Below are positions 6,956-12,557 of a stretch of DNA of 16,199 bases, piece by piece. The notes beneath the pieces were generated by a model. The model saw only the letters and a program-made list of their open reading frames with translations. It ran no database searches and was not told where the DNA came from. The DNA comes from Minisyncoccota bacterium. Lineage in GTDB: Bacteria > Patescibacteriota > Minisyncoccia > Phycocordibacterales > JAQTLZ01. The DNA lies in NCBI GenBank assembly GCA_028710915.1, contig JAQTTF010000016.1:1-16199 (forward strand), written 5' to 3'. Position numbers and translations under genes: made by a program. Numbering within the stretch: the stretch's first letter is position 1; every line of letters starts with the position of its first letter.

Positions 6956-7532
6956 TCTTCAATTCTCCCACATTCACTTTAGCGGGTCGTATAACTTTCC
7001 CATTCAGTAAGTATCCCTTCTGAAGCACCGAAATAATTTTGCCATCTTTTTCTCCCTCTTCAACCGGGGTCATAACAGAAGGCTCGTGATGAAGGTGATT
7101 GTACTCCTCTCCTATCGGATTTACCTGCTTCACACCATATCCTTCCAGCACTGAAAGGATCTGCGAGTATATATATTCTACGCCCTTTCGCCAGTTTTCT
7201 GGTGCAGCATTCCAAGCCTCTTTGTTTGCCATTGCCATATCGAAGCTGTCGAGCGCAGGAATGAGGTCCAAAATGAGTTGTTCGTTCGAGAATTTTACAA
7301 TATTTTCCCGCTCTTCCTTTTCCCGTTTTTTGTAATTTACAAAGTCAGCCTGTGCCCTCTGCCAGCCATCCAAGTACTGCTGTTTTTCAGCGATAGCAGT
7401 TTTAAGTTTCTCCCGAAGCTTTTTCAAAGCAGAAGCAGGATTCTCCCCTTCCTCGATGTCTTCGATAACAACATCTTCGGTTTCCGGCTCAACTGCGGGG
7501 TCTTTTTTAATATTTTGATCGTCAGAATTCAT
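6951..7532 (-). CDS. grpE: Nucleotide exchange factor GrpE
   Basis: GrpE releases ADP from DnaK. The 193-residue protein has an acidic, poorly conserved N-terminus (about 1-35). A long coiled-coil helix follows, containing QYLDGWQRAQADFVNYKKR, which is the family signature region for dimerisation. The C-terminal beta wing carries GVKQVNPIGEEYNHLHHEPS and VLQKGYLLNGKVIRPAKVNV. ATG 7532 has a consensus -10 TATAAT (7550-7545) ending 12 nt upstream, giving a leader of only about 5 nt and no Shine-Dalgarno site. It is the first gene of the grpE - small ORF - dnaK unit. The stop lies within a heptamer tandem repeat. Confidence 0.96.
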   Translation of the reverse strand: MNSDDQNIKKDPAVEPETEDVVIEDIEEGENPASALKKLREKLKTAIAEKQQYLDGWQRAQADFVNYKKREKEERENIVKFSNEQLILDLIPALDSFDMAMANKEAWNAAPENWRKGVEYIYSQILSVLEGYGVKQVNPIGEEYNHLHHEPSVMTPVEEGEKDGKIISVLQKGYLLNGKVIRPAKVNVGELKK

Positions 7533-7544
7533 AATGGAAATAAC

Positions 7545-7573
7545 ATTATATAGGCAAAAACGTCAATGGGCAA
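7545..7573 (-). promoter_or_regulatory. grpE promoter with very short leader
   Basis: Minus strand -35 TTGCCC (7573-7568), 17-nt spacer, consensus -10 TATAAT (7550-7545). Start near 7538, about 5 nt before the grpE ATG. The -35 abuts the hairpin at 7574-7605. Confidence 0.7.
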
Positions 7574-7605
7574 GATTCAGGAGCTTTTTACTTCAATCCT
7601 GAATC
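7574..7605. repeat. Hairpin directly upstream of the grpE promoter
   Basis: GATTCAGGA (7574-7582) pairs perfectly with TCCTGAATC (7597-7605) around a 14-nt loop. Its right arm shares 7603-7605 with the outer stem of the next structure, so the two compete at that edge. Confidence 0.8.
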
Positions 7606-7711
7606 CCAGAGGTAACATTTTTGCCCGAATAATAGTGTGACTACCATTCAAGAAGAACGACTTCTTGGTTTTGCATTACTGCAAAATAGTGCAACCAGTT
7701 GCCTCTGGGAT
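7603..7711 (-). ncRNA. Branched structured element, possibly a minus-strand RNA
   Basis: A 14-bp outer stem (7603-7616 with 7698-7711, one G-U pair) encloses about 80 nt holding three hairpins. These are TAGT/ACTA near 7634, CAAGAAG/CTTCTTG with a 5-nt loop near 7650-7670, and a 7-bp TTTTGCA/TGCAAAA near 7670-7687. Read on the minus strand, the last has a GTAA (GNRA) tetraloop, which suggests that strand is the RNA. No clear promoter or terminator of its own is visible. CAAGATT occurs on both sides (7571-7577 and 7713-7719). It may be an RNA, part of an upstream leader of grpE, or a small palindromic element. No known class was recognised. Confidence 0.45.
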
Positions 7712-7747
7712 ACAAGATTTAATTTATCCACAGGCCACTAAAATATA

Positions 7748-7756
7748 TGCTATACT
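7748..7756 (+). promoter_or_regulatory. Extended -10 promoter for the plus-strand structured RNA
   Basis: TG-C-TATACT is a good extended -10. The predicted start at about 7763 lies just at the base of the long helix that begins at 7767. No good -35 is present. Confidence 0.55.
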
Positions 7757-7762
7757 CAAATC

Positions 7763-7918
7763 ATCAAAAAAACACTGAGATTTATCTGTAGCCGAGAATA
7801 TATGTTTCCGGTTTCTCACGGCCACTTCGCCGTAAAGGCATTGTTCGTCGGCTAGCCCATCACTTTTTCAAGGAGGAACGGGTATTGCAGAAGCTACAGA
7901 TAAACTCCAGTGTTTTTT
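7763..7918 (+). ncRNA. Predicted structured small RNA of about 155 nt, class unknown
   Basis: The ends pair over a long helix. AAAAAACACTG (7767-7777) pairs with 7908-7918, a 3x3 internal loop follows, and TTTATCTGTAGC (7781-7792) pairs with 7893-7904. The outer helix ends in six Ts, so it can act as terminator, and an extended -10 sits just upstream. The roughly 100-nt interior has small hairpins, including ACGGC/GCCGT near 7818-7834 and GAGAA/TTCTC. It also has an alternative 7-bp TAGCCGA/TCGGCTA pairing that competes with the outer helix, and an AAGGAGG at 7870-7876. The rod-like outline and size resemble 6S RNA, but I see no decisive signature. It lacks tmRNA, SRP and RNase P motifs. Confidence 0.6.
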
Positions 7919-7923
7919 ATTGC

Positions 7924-8094
7924 AAAAAAACTTGTACCGATACACCCAGCGTAGGCGAGCAATAAGACTTTCGTATTATTGTTTTGCCTTTCGGCGTTGA
8001 TCTTTTTAGACCTACGCCAGATGTATCGAAACAAGTTTTCACTTGCTTATTGCTCTTTGACTTATGAGGGGGATCAGCCCTGTTTGTAATGTAC
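7924..8094 (-). ncRNA. Predicted structured small RNA of about 170 nt, class unknown
   Basis: Three independent clues put this RNA on the minus strand. A consensus promoter starts it near 8094. Its long helix ends in seven Us (plus-strand As 7924-7930). Two internal hairpins have GAAA (GNRA) tetraloops only on this strand: GCC-GAAA-GGC, and AC-GAAA-GT inside a CAATAA/TTATTG stem. The closing rod consists of AAAACTTGT/ACAAGTTTT (7927-7935 with 8031-8039), a 2x2 loop, CGATACA/TGTATCG, a 4x4 loop, then GCGTAGG/CCTACGC (7949-7955 with 8011-8017). The 5' part holds GAGCAATAAG (8055-8046), perfectly complementary to a 10-nt stretch in the apical region (7966-7957), which allows a pseudoknot or switch. 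No known family recognised. Confidence 0.65.
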
Positions 8095-8100
8095 TGCTGT

Positions 8101-8130
8101 ATTATACTAAAACTTCTTTTTTCCTGTCAA
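8101..8130 (-). promoter_or_regulatory. Consensus promoter of the minus-strand structured RNA
   Basis: Minus strand -35 TTGACA (8130-8125), 18-nt spacer, -10 TATAAT (8106-8101): both hexamers are perfect consensus. No protein gene lies within 500 nt downstream, so the product is most likely the structured RNA. Confidence 0.8.
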
Positions 8131-8174
8131 ATAAAATTATTTTGGCGGGCGGTAACGACTGTCCTCACTAAGCC

Positions 8175-8411
8175 TCAATTGTCCTGGTTATCTTTTATTT
8201 CTTCTATTTCTTTTTCTAACTTTCTAATTCTATCGTCAACCACATCTTTGATAGCAAGATTGAGTCCAATCATAAAAACGGTGCTAGATACAACAACAAA
8301 TAATGTAGCTACCAACAAGGAATCCGTGTTCACTGAATATATTACTGAGTATATTTCGCCAAGCAAACCAAAGAAAATTAAGGAATCAGCAACAGGACTT
8401 ATGTATTTCAT
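8175..8411 (-). CDS. Small membrane protein, two predicted helices and charged tail
   Basis: The 78-residue product is not a family I recognise. Two hydrophobic segments (about residues 10-27 and 31-54) suggest a membrane hairpin. They are followed by a charged C-terminal helix (about 55-78, RIRKLEKEIEEIKDNQDN) with coiled-coil spacing that would face the cytoplasm or pair with itself. ATG 8411 has no clear Shine-Dalgarno site. It ends with TGA. It lies 48 nt downstream of the 85-residue gene on the same strand, and the promoter of the next structured RNA begins 45 nt past its stop. The larger opposite-strand frame here reads poorly and is a shadow. Confidence 0.6.
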   Translation of the reverse strand: MKYISPVADSLIFFGLLGEIYSVIYSVNTDSLLVATLFVVVSSTVFMIGLNLAIKDVVDDRIRKLEKEIEEIKDNQDN

Positions 8412-8459
8412 ATTATTTTCTCGCTAATGATAAGGATATTAGACGCCTTTTCAATTCCC

Positions 8460-8717
8460 TTATTTTAGTTGCTTACATGGAATTTGCGGGTAGTGCATTG
8501 AGTAAGGACCACCAATATCCATTTTAATGCAATATTCGAAACTCACCTCCTCATTGACTTGAAACATCTTACTTTTAGGGACTCGAAGGGTTACTGCTTG
8601 ACCTTTTTTTAACCACCACTCCCTAATTCCGGTAGTGCTTTTGTAAGCTTCATCTCTTTCGGCAATGACCTTAATCCTGTCTTTGAATATTCCAGATTTT
8701 ATTGCTACTATTTTCAT
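8460..8717 (-). CDS. Unknown 85-residue protein
   Basis: I recognise no family. The product is small, basic and soluble-looking. It begins MKIVAIKSGIFKDRIKVIAE and has a middle part with beta-strand character (KGQAVTLRVPKSKMFQVNEEVSFEY). Two cysteines lie towards the end and there is no signal peptide. The start at 8717 is supported by a -10 TATAAT (8732-8727) ending 9 nt upstream, with a weak -35 TTGTTT at 17-nt spacing, giving a nearly leaderless message. It is probably co-transcribed with the small membrane protein that follows. Both genes sit between structured-RNA or palindromic elements. Confidence 0.6.
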   Translation of the reverse strand: MKIVAIKSGIFKDRIKVIAERDEAYKSTTGIREWWLKKGQAVTLRVPKSKMFQVNEEVSFEYCIKMDIGGPYSMHYPQIPCKQLK

Positions 8718-8726
8718 AGTCTAAAT

Positions 8727-8755
8727 ATTATACCTCGGGAAACGTAAATAAACAA
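8727..8755 (-). promoter_or_regulatory. Promoter of the 85-residue gene
   Basis: Minus strand -35 TTGTTT (8755-8750), 17-nt spacer, -10 TATAAT (8732-8727). The predicted start is 2-3 nt before ATG 8717. Confidence 0.6.
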
Positions 8756-8771
8756 GTATTACATACAAGAG

Positions 8772-8933
8772 TGAGGAACATCTTTTTGAATCAGTCCACA
8801 GGCGAGGTTGCATGGTCCGATGTGGTGTAATTTTGACCTTCGGGGGCAAAACTATACCACAGCGGAACCCGCCGAGGATGAGGAAAACCGCCGGCTGGGG
8901 CGGTTTTCTGCTGATTCAAAAAGATGTTCTGAG
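8772..8933 (+). mobile_element. MITE-like element with 19-bp perfect terminal inverted repeats
   Basis: GAACATCTTTTTGAATCAG (8776-8794) is exactly inverted at 8911-8929, and TGAG flanks both ends (8772-8775 and 8930-8933) like a 4-bp target duplication. Inside is a compact branched fold. GGCGAGGTT (8801-8809) pairs with AACCCGCC (8866-8873) with one bulge. A 14-nt arm at 8822-8835 pairs with 8847-8860 and is capped by C-TTCG-G. A perfect 10-bp hairpin lies at 8883-8892 with 8899-8908. The TTCG loop fits a plus-strand RNA. There is no ORF for a transposase. It could equally be a structured RNA whose ends pair; the flanking TGAG is the only sign of insertion. Confidence 0.5.
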
Positions 8934-9116
8934 ATCTTTATCGCTTACGTCACAAATATTTTACTCGCCGTCGCATCGCAAAATTTTTCGAACCTTACAG
9001 GTTCTGTACACCTTTCGCATTCTGATTGCAGGACGCTCAAGGTCTTGCGAAATGGGTCCCGTCCCATTTCTCACCTGCCTCGCGGTTTCGTCTACTGACG
9101 AAACATCGCTCCGGCC
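8934..9116. repeat. Hairpin-rich non-coding stretch upstream of the rpsI terminator
   Basis: No convincing gene is present. The stretch holds several perfect hairpins in a row: GAACC/GGTTC near 8990-9004, TTTCGCA/TGCGAAA enclosing about 26 nt, GAAATGGG/CCCATTTC with a 6-nt loop, and GTTTCGTC/GACGAAAC with a 4-nt loop. Long plus-strand open frames cross it but also cross every hairpin, so I do not call them genes. Confidence 0.6.
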
Positions 9117-9172
9117 GTCAAAACGATACAAAAAAGCCGCGCAGGGCGGCTTTGTTTTGTTATCGTTTTGAC
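9117..9172 (-). terminator. Terminator of the ribosomal protein operon
   Basis: The inner hairpin AAAGCCGC/GCGGCTTT (9133-9140 with 9146-9153, 5-nt loop) is followed on the minus strand by a T-tract. A perfect 12-bp outer repeat, GTCAAAACGATA (9117-9128) with 9161-9172, encloses it. The outer right arm contains the last codons and stop of rpsI. It may also stop plus-strand transcripts. Confidence 0.88.
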
Positions 9173-9573
9173 CACTGCGGCGCCTTGCGAGCTTTCTTGA
9201 GACCGAATTTTCGTCTTTCTTTTGCTCTTGGATCTCGTTTCAGAAAACCGAGTTTCTTCATTGATTTTCGAAGTTCTGCATCGTGTTCTACGAGTGCTCG
9301 AGCTACTCCGTGCCTTAGTGCTTCTGCTTGGCCGGTGATTCCCCCGCCCTTCACCATCGCTGTGATTTTAAATTTACCTGCGAGCTTTGCTTCTGTGAGC
9401 GGATTCATAACTGACATTCGGAGTTCATTTGTTCCAAAGTAGCTCTGAAGATCTTTGTTGTTTACGGTGAAAGATCCCTTTGCTGACGGAGTCATTCGCA
9501 CTCGTGCAATCGCAGTCTTTCGTCGTCCCACGCATTCAATATATCGTCCTTCTTTTGTGTCTGTTGGTGTCAT
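9160..9573 (-). CDS. rpsI: Ribosomal protein S9 (uS9)
   Basis: Small-subunit protein whose C-terminal tail reaches into the P site. The 137-residue product has the family landmarks YIECVGRRKTAIARVRM near the start, VKGGGITGQAEALRHGVARAL in the middle, and a basic tail with KRDPRAKERRKFGLKKARKAPQWSKR. The conserved terminal SKR contacts the P-site tRNA. It follows rplM with a 5-nt gap, the usual L13-S9 pair, and has no Shine-Dalgarno site of its own. It is the last gene of the long ribosomal operon, and its stop lies in the outer arm of the terminator. Confidence 0.97.
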   Translation of the reverse strand: MTPTDTKEGRYIECVGRRKTAIARVRMTPSAKGSFTVNNKDLQSYFGTNELRMSVMNPLTEAKLAGKFKITAMVKGGGITGQAEALRHGVARALVEHDAELRKSMKKLGFLKRDPRAKERRKFGLKKARKAPQWSKR

Positions 9574-9578
9574 TTTGT

Positions 9579-9923
9579 TTATGCGGTGATAGTTAGGTTC
9601 TTCATCATTTTTCTCTGGAGCTTGTTCTTTGGAAGCATTCCGTAGACTGCGTCAGAAATGATTTCCTGAGTCCCTAGTTTGCTTACAACTTGCTTCATGC
9701 TCTTTGATTTCAAACCTCCTGGATATCCGGAATAGTTTTTGTAAATTTTTTCTGTTTGTTTCTTTTCTGTTACGGAAATTTTGGAAGCGTTGGTGATTTC
9801 AACCTTCACTTCTGGCATTGCGTTCTTTGTATAGCTTGCTTCGTTTTTGCCCATAAGAAGACCGGCAACTTTACTTGCAAGTCGTCCGAGCTTTTCATTT
9901 GTTGCGTCAATTGTGTATTTCAT
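9579..9923 (-). CDS. rplM: Ribosomal protein L13 (uL13), short form
   Basis: Large-subunit assembly protein. The 114-residue product contains DATNEKLGRLASKVAGLLMGK at the N-terminus, YSGYPGGLKSKS, and VYGMLPKNKLQRKMMKNL. It is shorter than the E. coli protein (142 residues). It lacks the N-terminal extension before the VDATGK-like motif and most of the C-terminal tail, a reduction I would expect in streamlined genomes. It is paired with rpsI and lies 9 nt after rplQ. Confidence 0.95.
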   Translation of the reverse strand: MKYTIDATNEKLGRLASKVAGLLMGKNEASYTKNAMPEVKVEITNASKISVTEKKQTEKIYKNYSGYPGGLKSKSMKQVVSKLGTQEIISDAVYGMLPKNKLQRKMMKNLTITA

Positions 9924-9932
9924 AGTTGTGTT

Positions 9933-10283
9933 TTATACAAATGAGATCATTGCCATTCGCGCACCGTCGCTTAATCTCTGCTGAAGCTTTACGATTCGTG
10001 TGTAGCCTCCTTTCCGGTCTTTATATTTTGGCGCAATTGTTTTGAAAAGTGTGTTCACGGCAGATTTCATAGGAAGCTTTGATTGAACGAGTCGGATAGC
10101 TTCTCGGTTGTCTACTCGAGATGCGGTCACAAGCTTCTCCATATATGGTCGAAGTTCTTTTGCTTTTGCTTCGGTCGTCGTGATGTGGCCGTGCTTGATG
10201 AGCGAGTACGCCAAAGTTCGCATGAGAGCTCGTCTCTGGTCTGTTTCTCGTCCGAATTTTCTGTTTGTGTTATGGTGACGCAT
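9933..10283 (-). CDS. rplQ: Ribosomal protein L17 (bL17)
   Basis: Large-subunit protein near the exit tunnel. The N-terminus MRHHNTNRKFGRETDQRRAL and the following LAYSLIKHGHITTTEAKAKELRP are diagnostic. The end, GGYTRIVKLQQRLSDGARMAMISFV, is the usual L17 core without an extra tail (116 residues). It is placed 9 nt after rpoA, the standard order at the end of the alpha operon. Confidence 0.97.
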   Translation of the reverse strand: MRHHNTNRKFGRETDQRRALMRTLAYSLIKHGHITTTEAKAKELRPYMEKLVTASRVDNREAIRLVQSKLPMKSAVNTLFKTIAPKYKDRKGGYTRIVKLQQRLSDGARMAMISFV

Positions 10284-10292
10284 CGAAATGAA

Positions 10293-11261
10293 TTATTTAA
10301 GCGCAATGCCGAAGTTGCTGAGAGCTTTCTTGATTTCCTGAACGCCTTTGTTGCCAAGACCGTCAATATCCAAGATGTCTTCTTCCTTCTTTCGTACAAG
10401 GCCTCCGACAGTTCGGATGTTTGCACTTGCGAGAGCATTAAGAGTTCGCGGAGAAAGGTTCAAAGTCTCGATTCGAGTTTTGAGGAATTCTGCATCGAGT
10501 TCTTTCTTTGGCTTGCCATCTCCACCTGCTTCCTCTTTTGATTCTGCTTTTTCTGCTTTCACTTCTTCTTCCTTGAAGCCGACGATCGCTTTGAGCTGGT
10601 GGATCATGATCTCGATTGATTTCTCAAGAGCTTCCTTTGGAGTGATGGTTCCGTCGGTCTGAATGAAGAGCTTGATTCGGTTGAAATCTGTTCGGTCGCC
10701 GACTCGCATATTTTCTACTTCGTAGTTTACACGTCGGATAGGTGAGAAAATAGCATCGAGAGTAATTGCTCCGATATCTACTCGCTCTTTCATAAGAATT
10801 TCTTTTGGAATGTAGCCGAGGCCTTTTTCAACTTTGAGCTCAATTTCGAGTTCTGTATTTTTCTCTGTAATGCTTGCGAGGTGAAGTTCTGGATTCAAAA
10901 TTTCAACTTGGCCAGATGCTTTGATATCTGCGGCAGTTACTTCTTTTACTCCTTTTACTTTAAGAGTAAGAGTTTGTGGCTCGCTTGAAAGCATCTTGAT
11001 TCGAACTCGTTTCAAATTGAGAATCATGGTAACAACGTCTTCCTTGATGCCGGCAATTGTTGAAAATTCATGGCTTACTCCAGTGATTTTTACAGAAGTG
11101 ATAGCTGCGCCCGGGAGAGAAGAAAGAATAATTCGGCGAAGAGAGTTGCCGATCGTGTGTCCGTATCCAGGGTAAAAACCGTCTATTTCATAGACTCCGT
11201 CGAATTCTTTTTCGGAGATGATCTTTGGCTTTGAAGGAAGAACGATTGTTGGATCAAACAT
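10293..11261 (-). CDS. rpoA: RNA polymerase alpha subunit
   Basis: Alpha dimerises to start RNA polymerase assembly. The 322-residue protein has an N-terminal domain (about 1-228) with YPGYGHTIGNSLRRILLSS-type sequence at 30-48, which is the dimer interface. A charged, Glu/Lys/Gly-rich linker covers about 229-256. The C-terminal helix-hairpin domain (257-322) has LSPRTLNAL, where R272 matches the DNA-contacting R265 of E. coli, so UP-element binding looks possible. It lies between rpsD and rplQ. Unlike the tight gaps around it, 116 nt separate it from rpsD, and a promoter lies in that gap. No Shine-Dalgarno site precedes ATG 11261. Confidence 0.98.
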   Translation of the reverse strand: MFDPTIVLPSKPKIISEKEFDGVYEIDGFYPGYGHTIGNSLRRIILSSLPGAAITSVKITGVSHEFSTIAGIKEDVVTMILNLKRVRIKMLSSEPQTLTLKVKGVKEVTAADIKASGQVEILNPELHLASITEKNTELEIELKVEKGLGYIPKEILMKERVDIGAITLDAIFSPIRRVNYEVENMRVGDRTDFNRIKLFIQTDGTITPKEALEKSIEIMIHQLKAIVGFKEEEVKAEKAESKEEAGGDGKPKKELDAEFLKTRIETLNLSPRTLNALASANIRTVGGLVRKKEEDILDIDGLGNKGVQEIKKALSNFGIALK

Positions 11262-11298
11262 GGTTTTTTATGTTAAAAGTTTAAAAAATGACTTGAAA

Positions 11299-11327
11299 AA
11301 TATACCTTATTTTTGACAATTTTGCAA
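11299..11327 (-). promoter_or_regulatory. Probable internal promoter for rpoA-rplQ-rplM-rpsI
   Basis: Minus strand -35 TTGCAA (11327-11322), 17-nt spacer, -10 TATATT (11304-11299), in the AT-rich 116-nt gap between rpsD and rpoA. Start near 11292, about 30 nt before ATG. Confidence 0.5.
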
Positions 11328-11377
11328 ATGTGACTTGGTGTTTAGAGGATATGCGACCGACTCCCCTATTTAAATTT

Positions 11378-11989
11378 TTATCTGCTATAGAACTCCATAA
11401 TCATCGGCAGACTGAATGCTAAGGTTGTCGGGTCTGCTTTCGGCGCTCCTTGAATTGTTCCGGTTTTCTTTTCGTTGTCGAATTTGATCCATGAGGGGCA
11501 GGTGTAAGTCTTGAGTCTCTCTTCAAGCGGAGCGAAGAGGGGTTTCTTCACGCTTCTTTCTCGGATAGCAACAATATCTCCCACTTTTGTCTGCGCTGAA
11601 GGGAGAGAAACTCGTTTTCCATTCAAATTGATGTGGCCGTGGTTTACCATTTGTCGTGCGGCTGCTCGAGTAGGTGCAAGTCCCATTCGATAGACAACGT
11701 TGTCGAGTCGAGATTCGAGCATCGTGTAAAGCGTGTCGGTCGGCTTCGCTCCTTTCTTTGCAGTTGATTCTGCCACGTAGCGTCCGAATTGTCTCTCTCC
11801 CATTCCGTAGGTAAGTCGAGCTTTTTGTTTTTCGATAAGCTGAATGCCGAATTCAGAGCGTTGTTTTGGGTGCTTGTATTCTTTTCGTCCTCGTCGAGCT
11901 TCGCGAATCGCAAATTTAGGATTCTGCGTTTTTTCGTAGATCGGTGAGCCGAGGCGTCGTGCTATTTTGTATCGTGGTCCAATTTTCAT
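11378..11989 (-). CDS. rpsD: Ribosomal protein S4 (uS4)
   Basis: Primary 16S-binding protein of the small subunit. The 203-residue product starts MKIGPRYKIARRLG and lacks the N-terminal zinc cysteines found in some S4 proteins. It then has the helical domain with KQKARLTYGMGERQFGRYV. The S4 RNA-binding fold follows, with LESRLDNVVYRMGLAPTRA and HGHINLNGKRVSLPS. The end IMEFYSR is typical. It follows rpsK with a gap of 12 nt and has no Shine-Dalgarno site. Confidence 0.97.
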   Translation of the reverse strand: MKIGPRYKIARRLGSPIYEKTQNPKFAIREARRGRKEYKHPKQRSEFGIQLIEKQKARLTYGMGERQFGRYVAESTAKKGAKPTDTLYTMLESRLDNVVYRMGLAPTRAAARQMVNHGHINLNGKRVSLPSAQTKVGDIVAIRERSVKKPLFAPLEERLKTYTCPSWIKFDNEKKTGTIQGAPKADPTTLAFSLPMIMEFYSR

Positions 11990-12001
11990 AAATATTAAAA
12001 A

Positions 12002-12436
12002 TTATACGCGTCGAGGTTTTGGTGGCTTTGGGCCGTTATGAGGAACCGGTGTTCTGTCTGAAATTTCTGTGAGGTTGATGCCTTTTGAAATAAATCCTCG
12101 AATCGCTGATTCTCGTCCGCTTCCGACACCTTTTACAACGACAGATACTTCTTTGATTCCGAGGATTGCAGCTTTGGCAGCGAGTGTTTCGCCGATCTTT
12201 GCGGCTGCGAAAGGAGTTCCTTTCTTTGCGCCGGCAAATCCGATAGAACCTGATGAAGAAGCGCAAAGAGCATTTCCCTTCTCGTCTGTGAGGAGGAGCT
12301 TGGTGTTGTTGTAGGTTGATTCGACGTGGAGAATTCCCTTGTCGTACTTCTTTTTTGTGGAAGCGCGTGAAGATGCGTCAGCCTTTTTGCCGTCAGCTCC
12401 TGCACCTGCTTCTGTTGTGATTCGTTTCTTTCCCAT
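12002..12436 (-). CDS. rpsK: Ribosomal protein S11 (uS11)
   Basis: Platform protein of the small subunit. A non-conserved, Ala/Lys-rich N-terminal tail (about 1-32) precedes the core. The core has HVESTYNNTKLLLTDEKGN, SSGSIGFAGAKKGTPFAA and VVVKGVGSGRESAIRGF, and the basic end HNGPKPPKPRRV. Total 144 residues. It is separated from rpsM by 121 nt, an unusually wide gap for this operon, which holds an inverted repeat. Confidence 0.97.
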   Translation of the reverse strand: MGKKRITTEAGAGADGKKADASSRASTKKKYDKGILHVESTYNNTKLLLTDEKGNALCASSSGSIGFAGAKKGTPFAAAKIGETLAAKAAILGIKEVSVVVKGVGSGRESAIRGFISKGINLTEISDRTPVPHNGPKPPKPRRV

Positions 12437-12441
12437 TTTAA

Positions 12442-12554
12442 TTTACCCGCCTAAGTTTTTTTATAAATAAATTTCTGTTGCAATCTGTTTTTTTGTGGCT
12501 TACATTTTCTTCCCGCAATTAAACACTGTTTTGTGAAAAATTTTGGCGGGTTAA
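12442..12554. repeat. Inverted repeat spanning the rpsM-rpsK gap
   Basis: TTTACCCGCC (12442-12451) faces GGCGGGTTAA (12545-12554), pairing over nine of ten positions around about 93 nt of AT-rich sequence. The rpsM-rpsK spacer would thus form a closed loop in the transcript. No gene fits inside. An AT-rich TATAAA-like box near 12469 could be a weak promoter for rpsK, without a good -35. Confidence 0.55.
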
Positions 12555-12557
12555 TGT

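Noticed and set aside
7724..7732. Perfect DnaA-box sequence TTATCCACA
   Set aside because: It is a single copy, with no cluster of boxes, AT-rich unwinding region or dnaA/dnaN genes nearby. One such 9-mer in 16 kb is not rare enough to suggest an origin.
7885..7965. Short plus-strand frame starting TTG after AAGGAGG inside the 155-nt RNA
   Set aside because: It has only about 26 codons, crosses the terminator helix and enters the opposite RNA. The AAGGAGG is more likely part of the RNA fold.
7763..8094. Structured RNAs as tmRNA, SRP RNA or RNase P RNA
   Set aside because: No tRNA-like TTCGA end, no SRP GGAAG/GCAG-type loop motif, and no RNase P P4 motifs (GAGGAAAGTCC-like and ACAGAAA) were found on either strand.
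8089..8427. 112-codon plus-strand frame opposite the small membrane protein
   Set aside because: The minus-strand frame has coherent membrane and coiled-coil segments. The plus frame overlaps the promoter of the structured RNA and reads as its shadow.
8808..9171. Long plus-strand open frames of 96, 119 and 138 codons
   Set aside because: They run through the MITE-like element, several perfect hairpins, the terminator and into antisense of rpsI. The translation looks like no protein family, and no ribosome binding site is seen.
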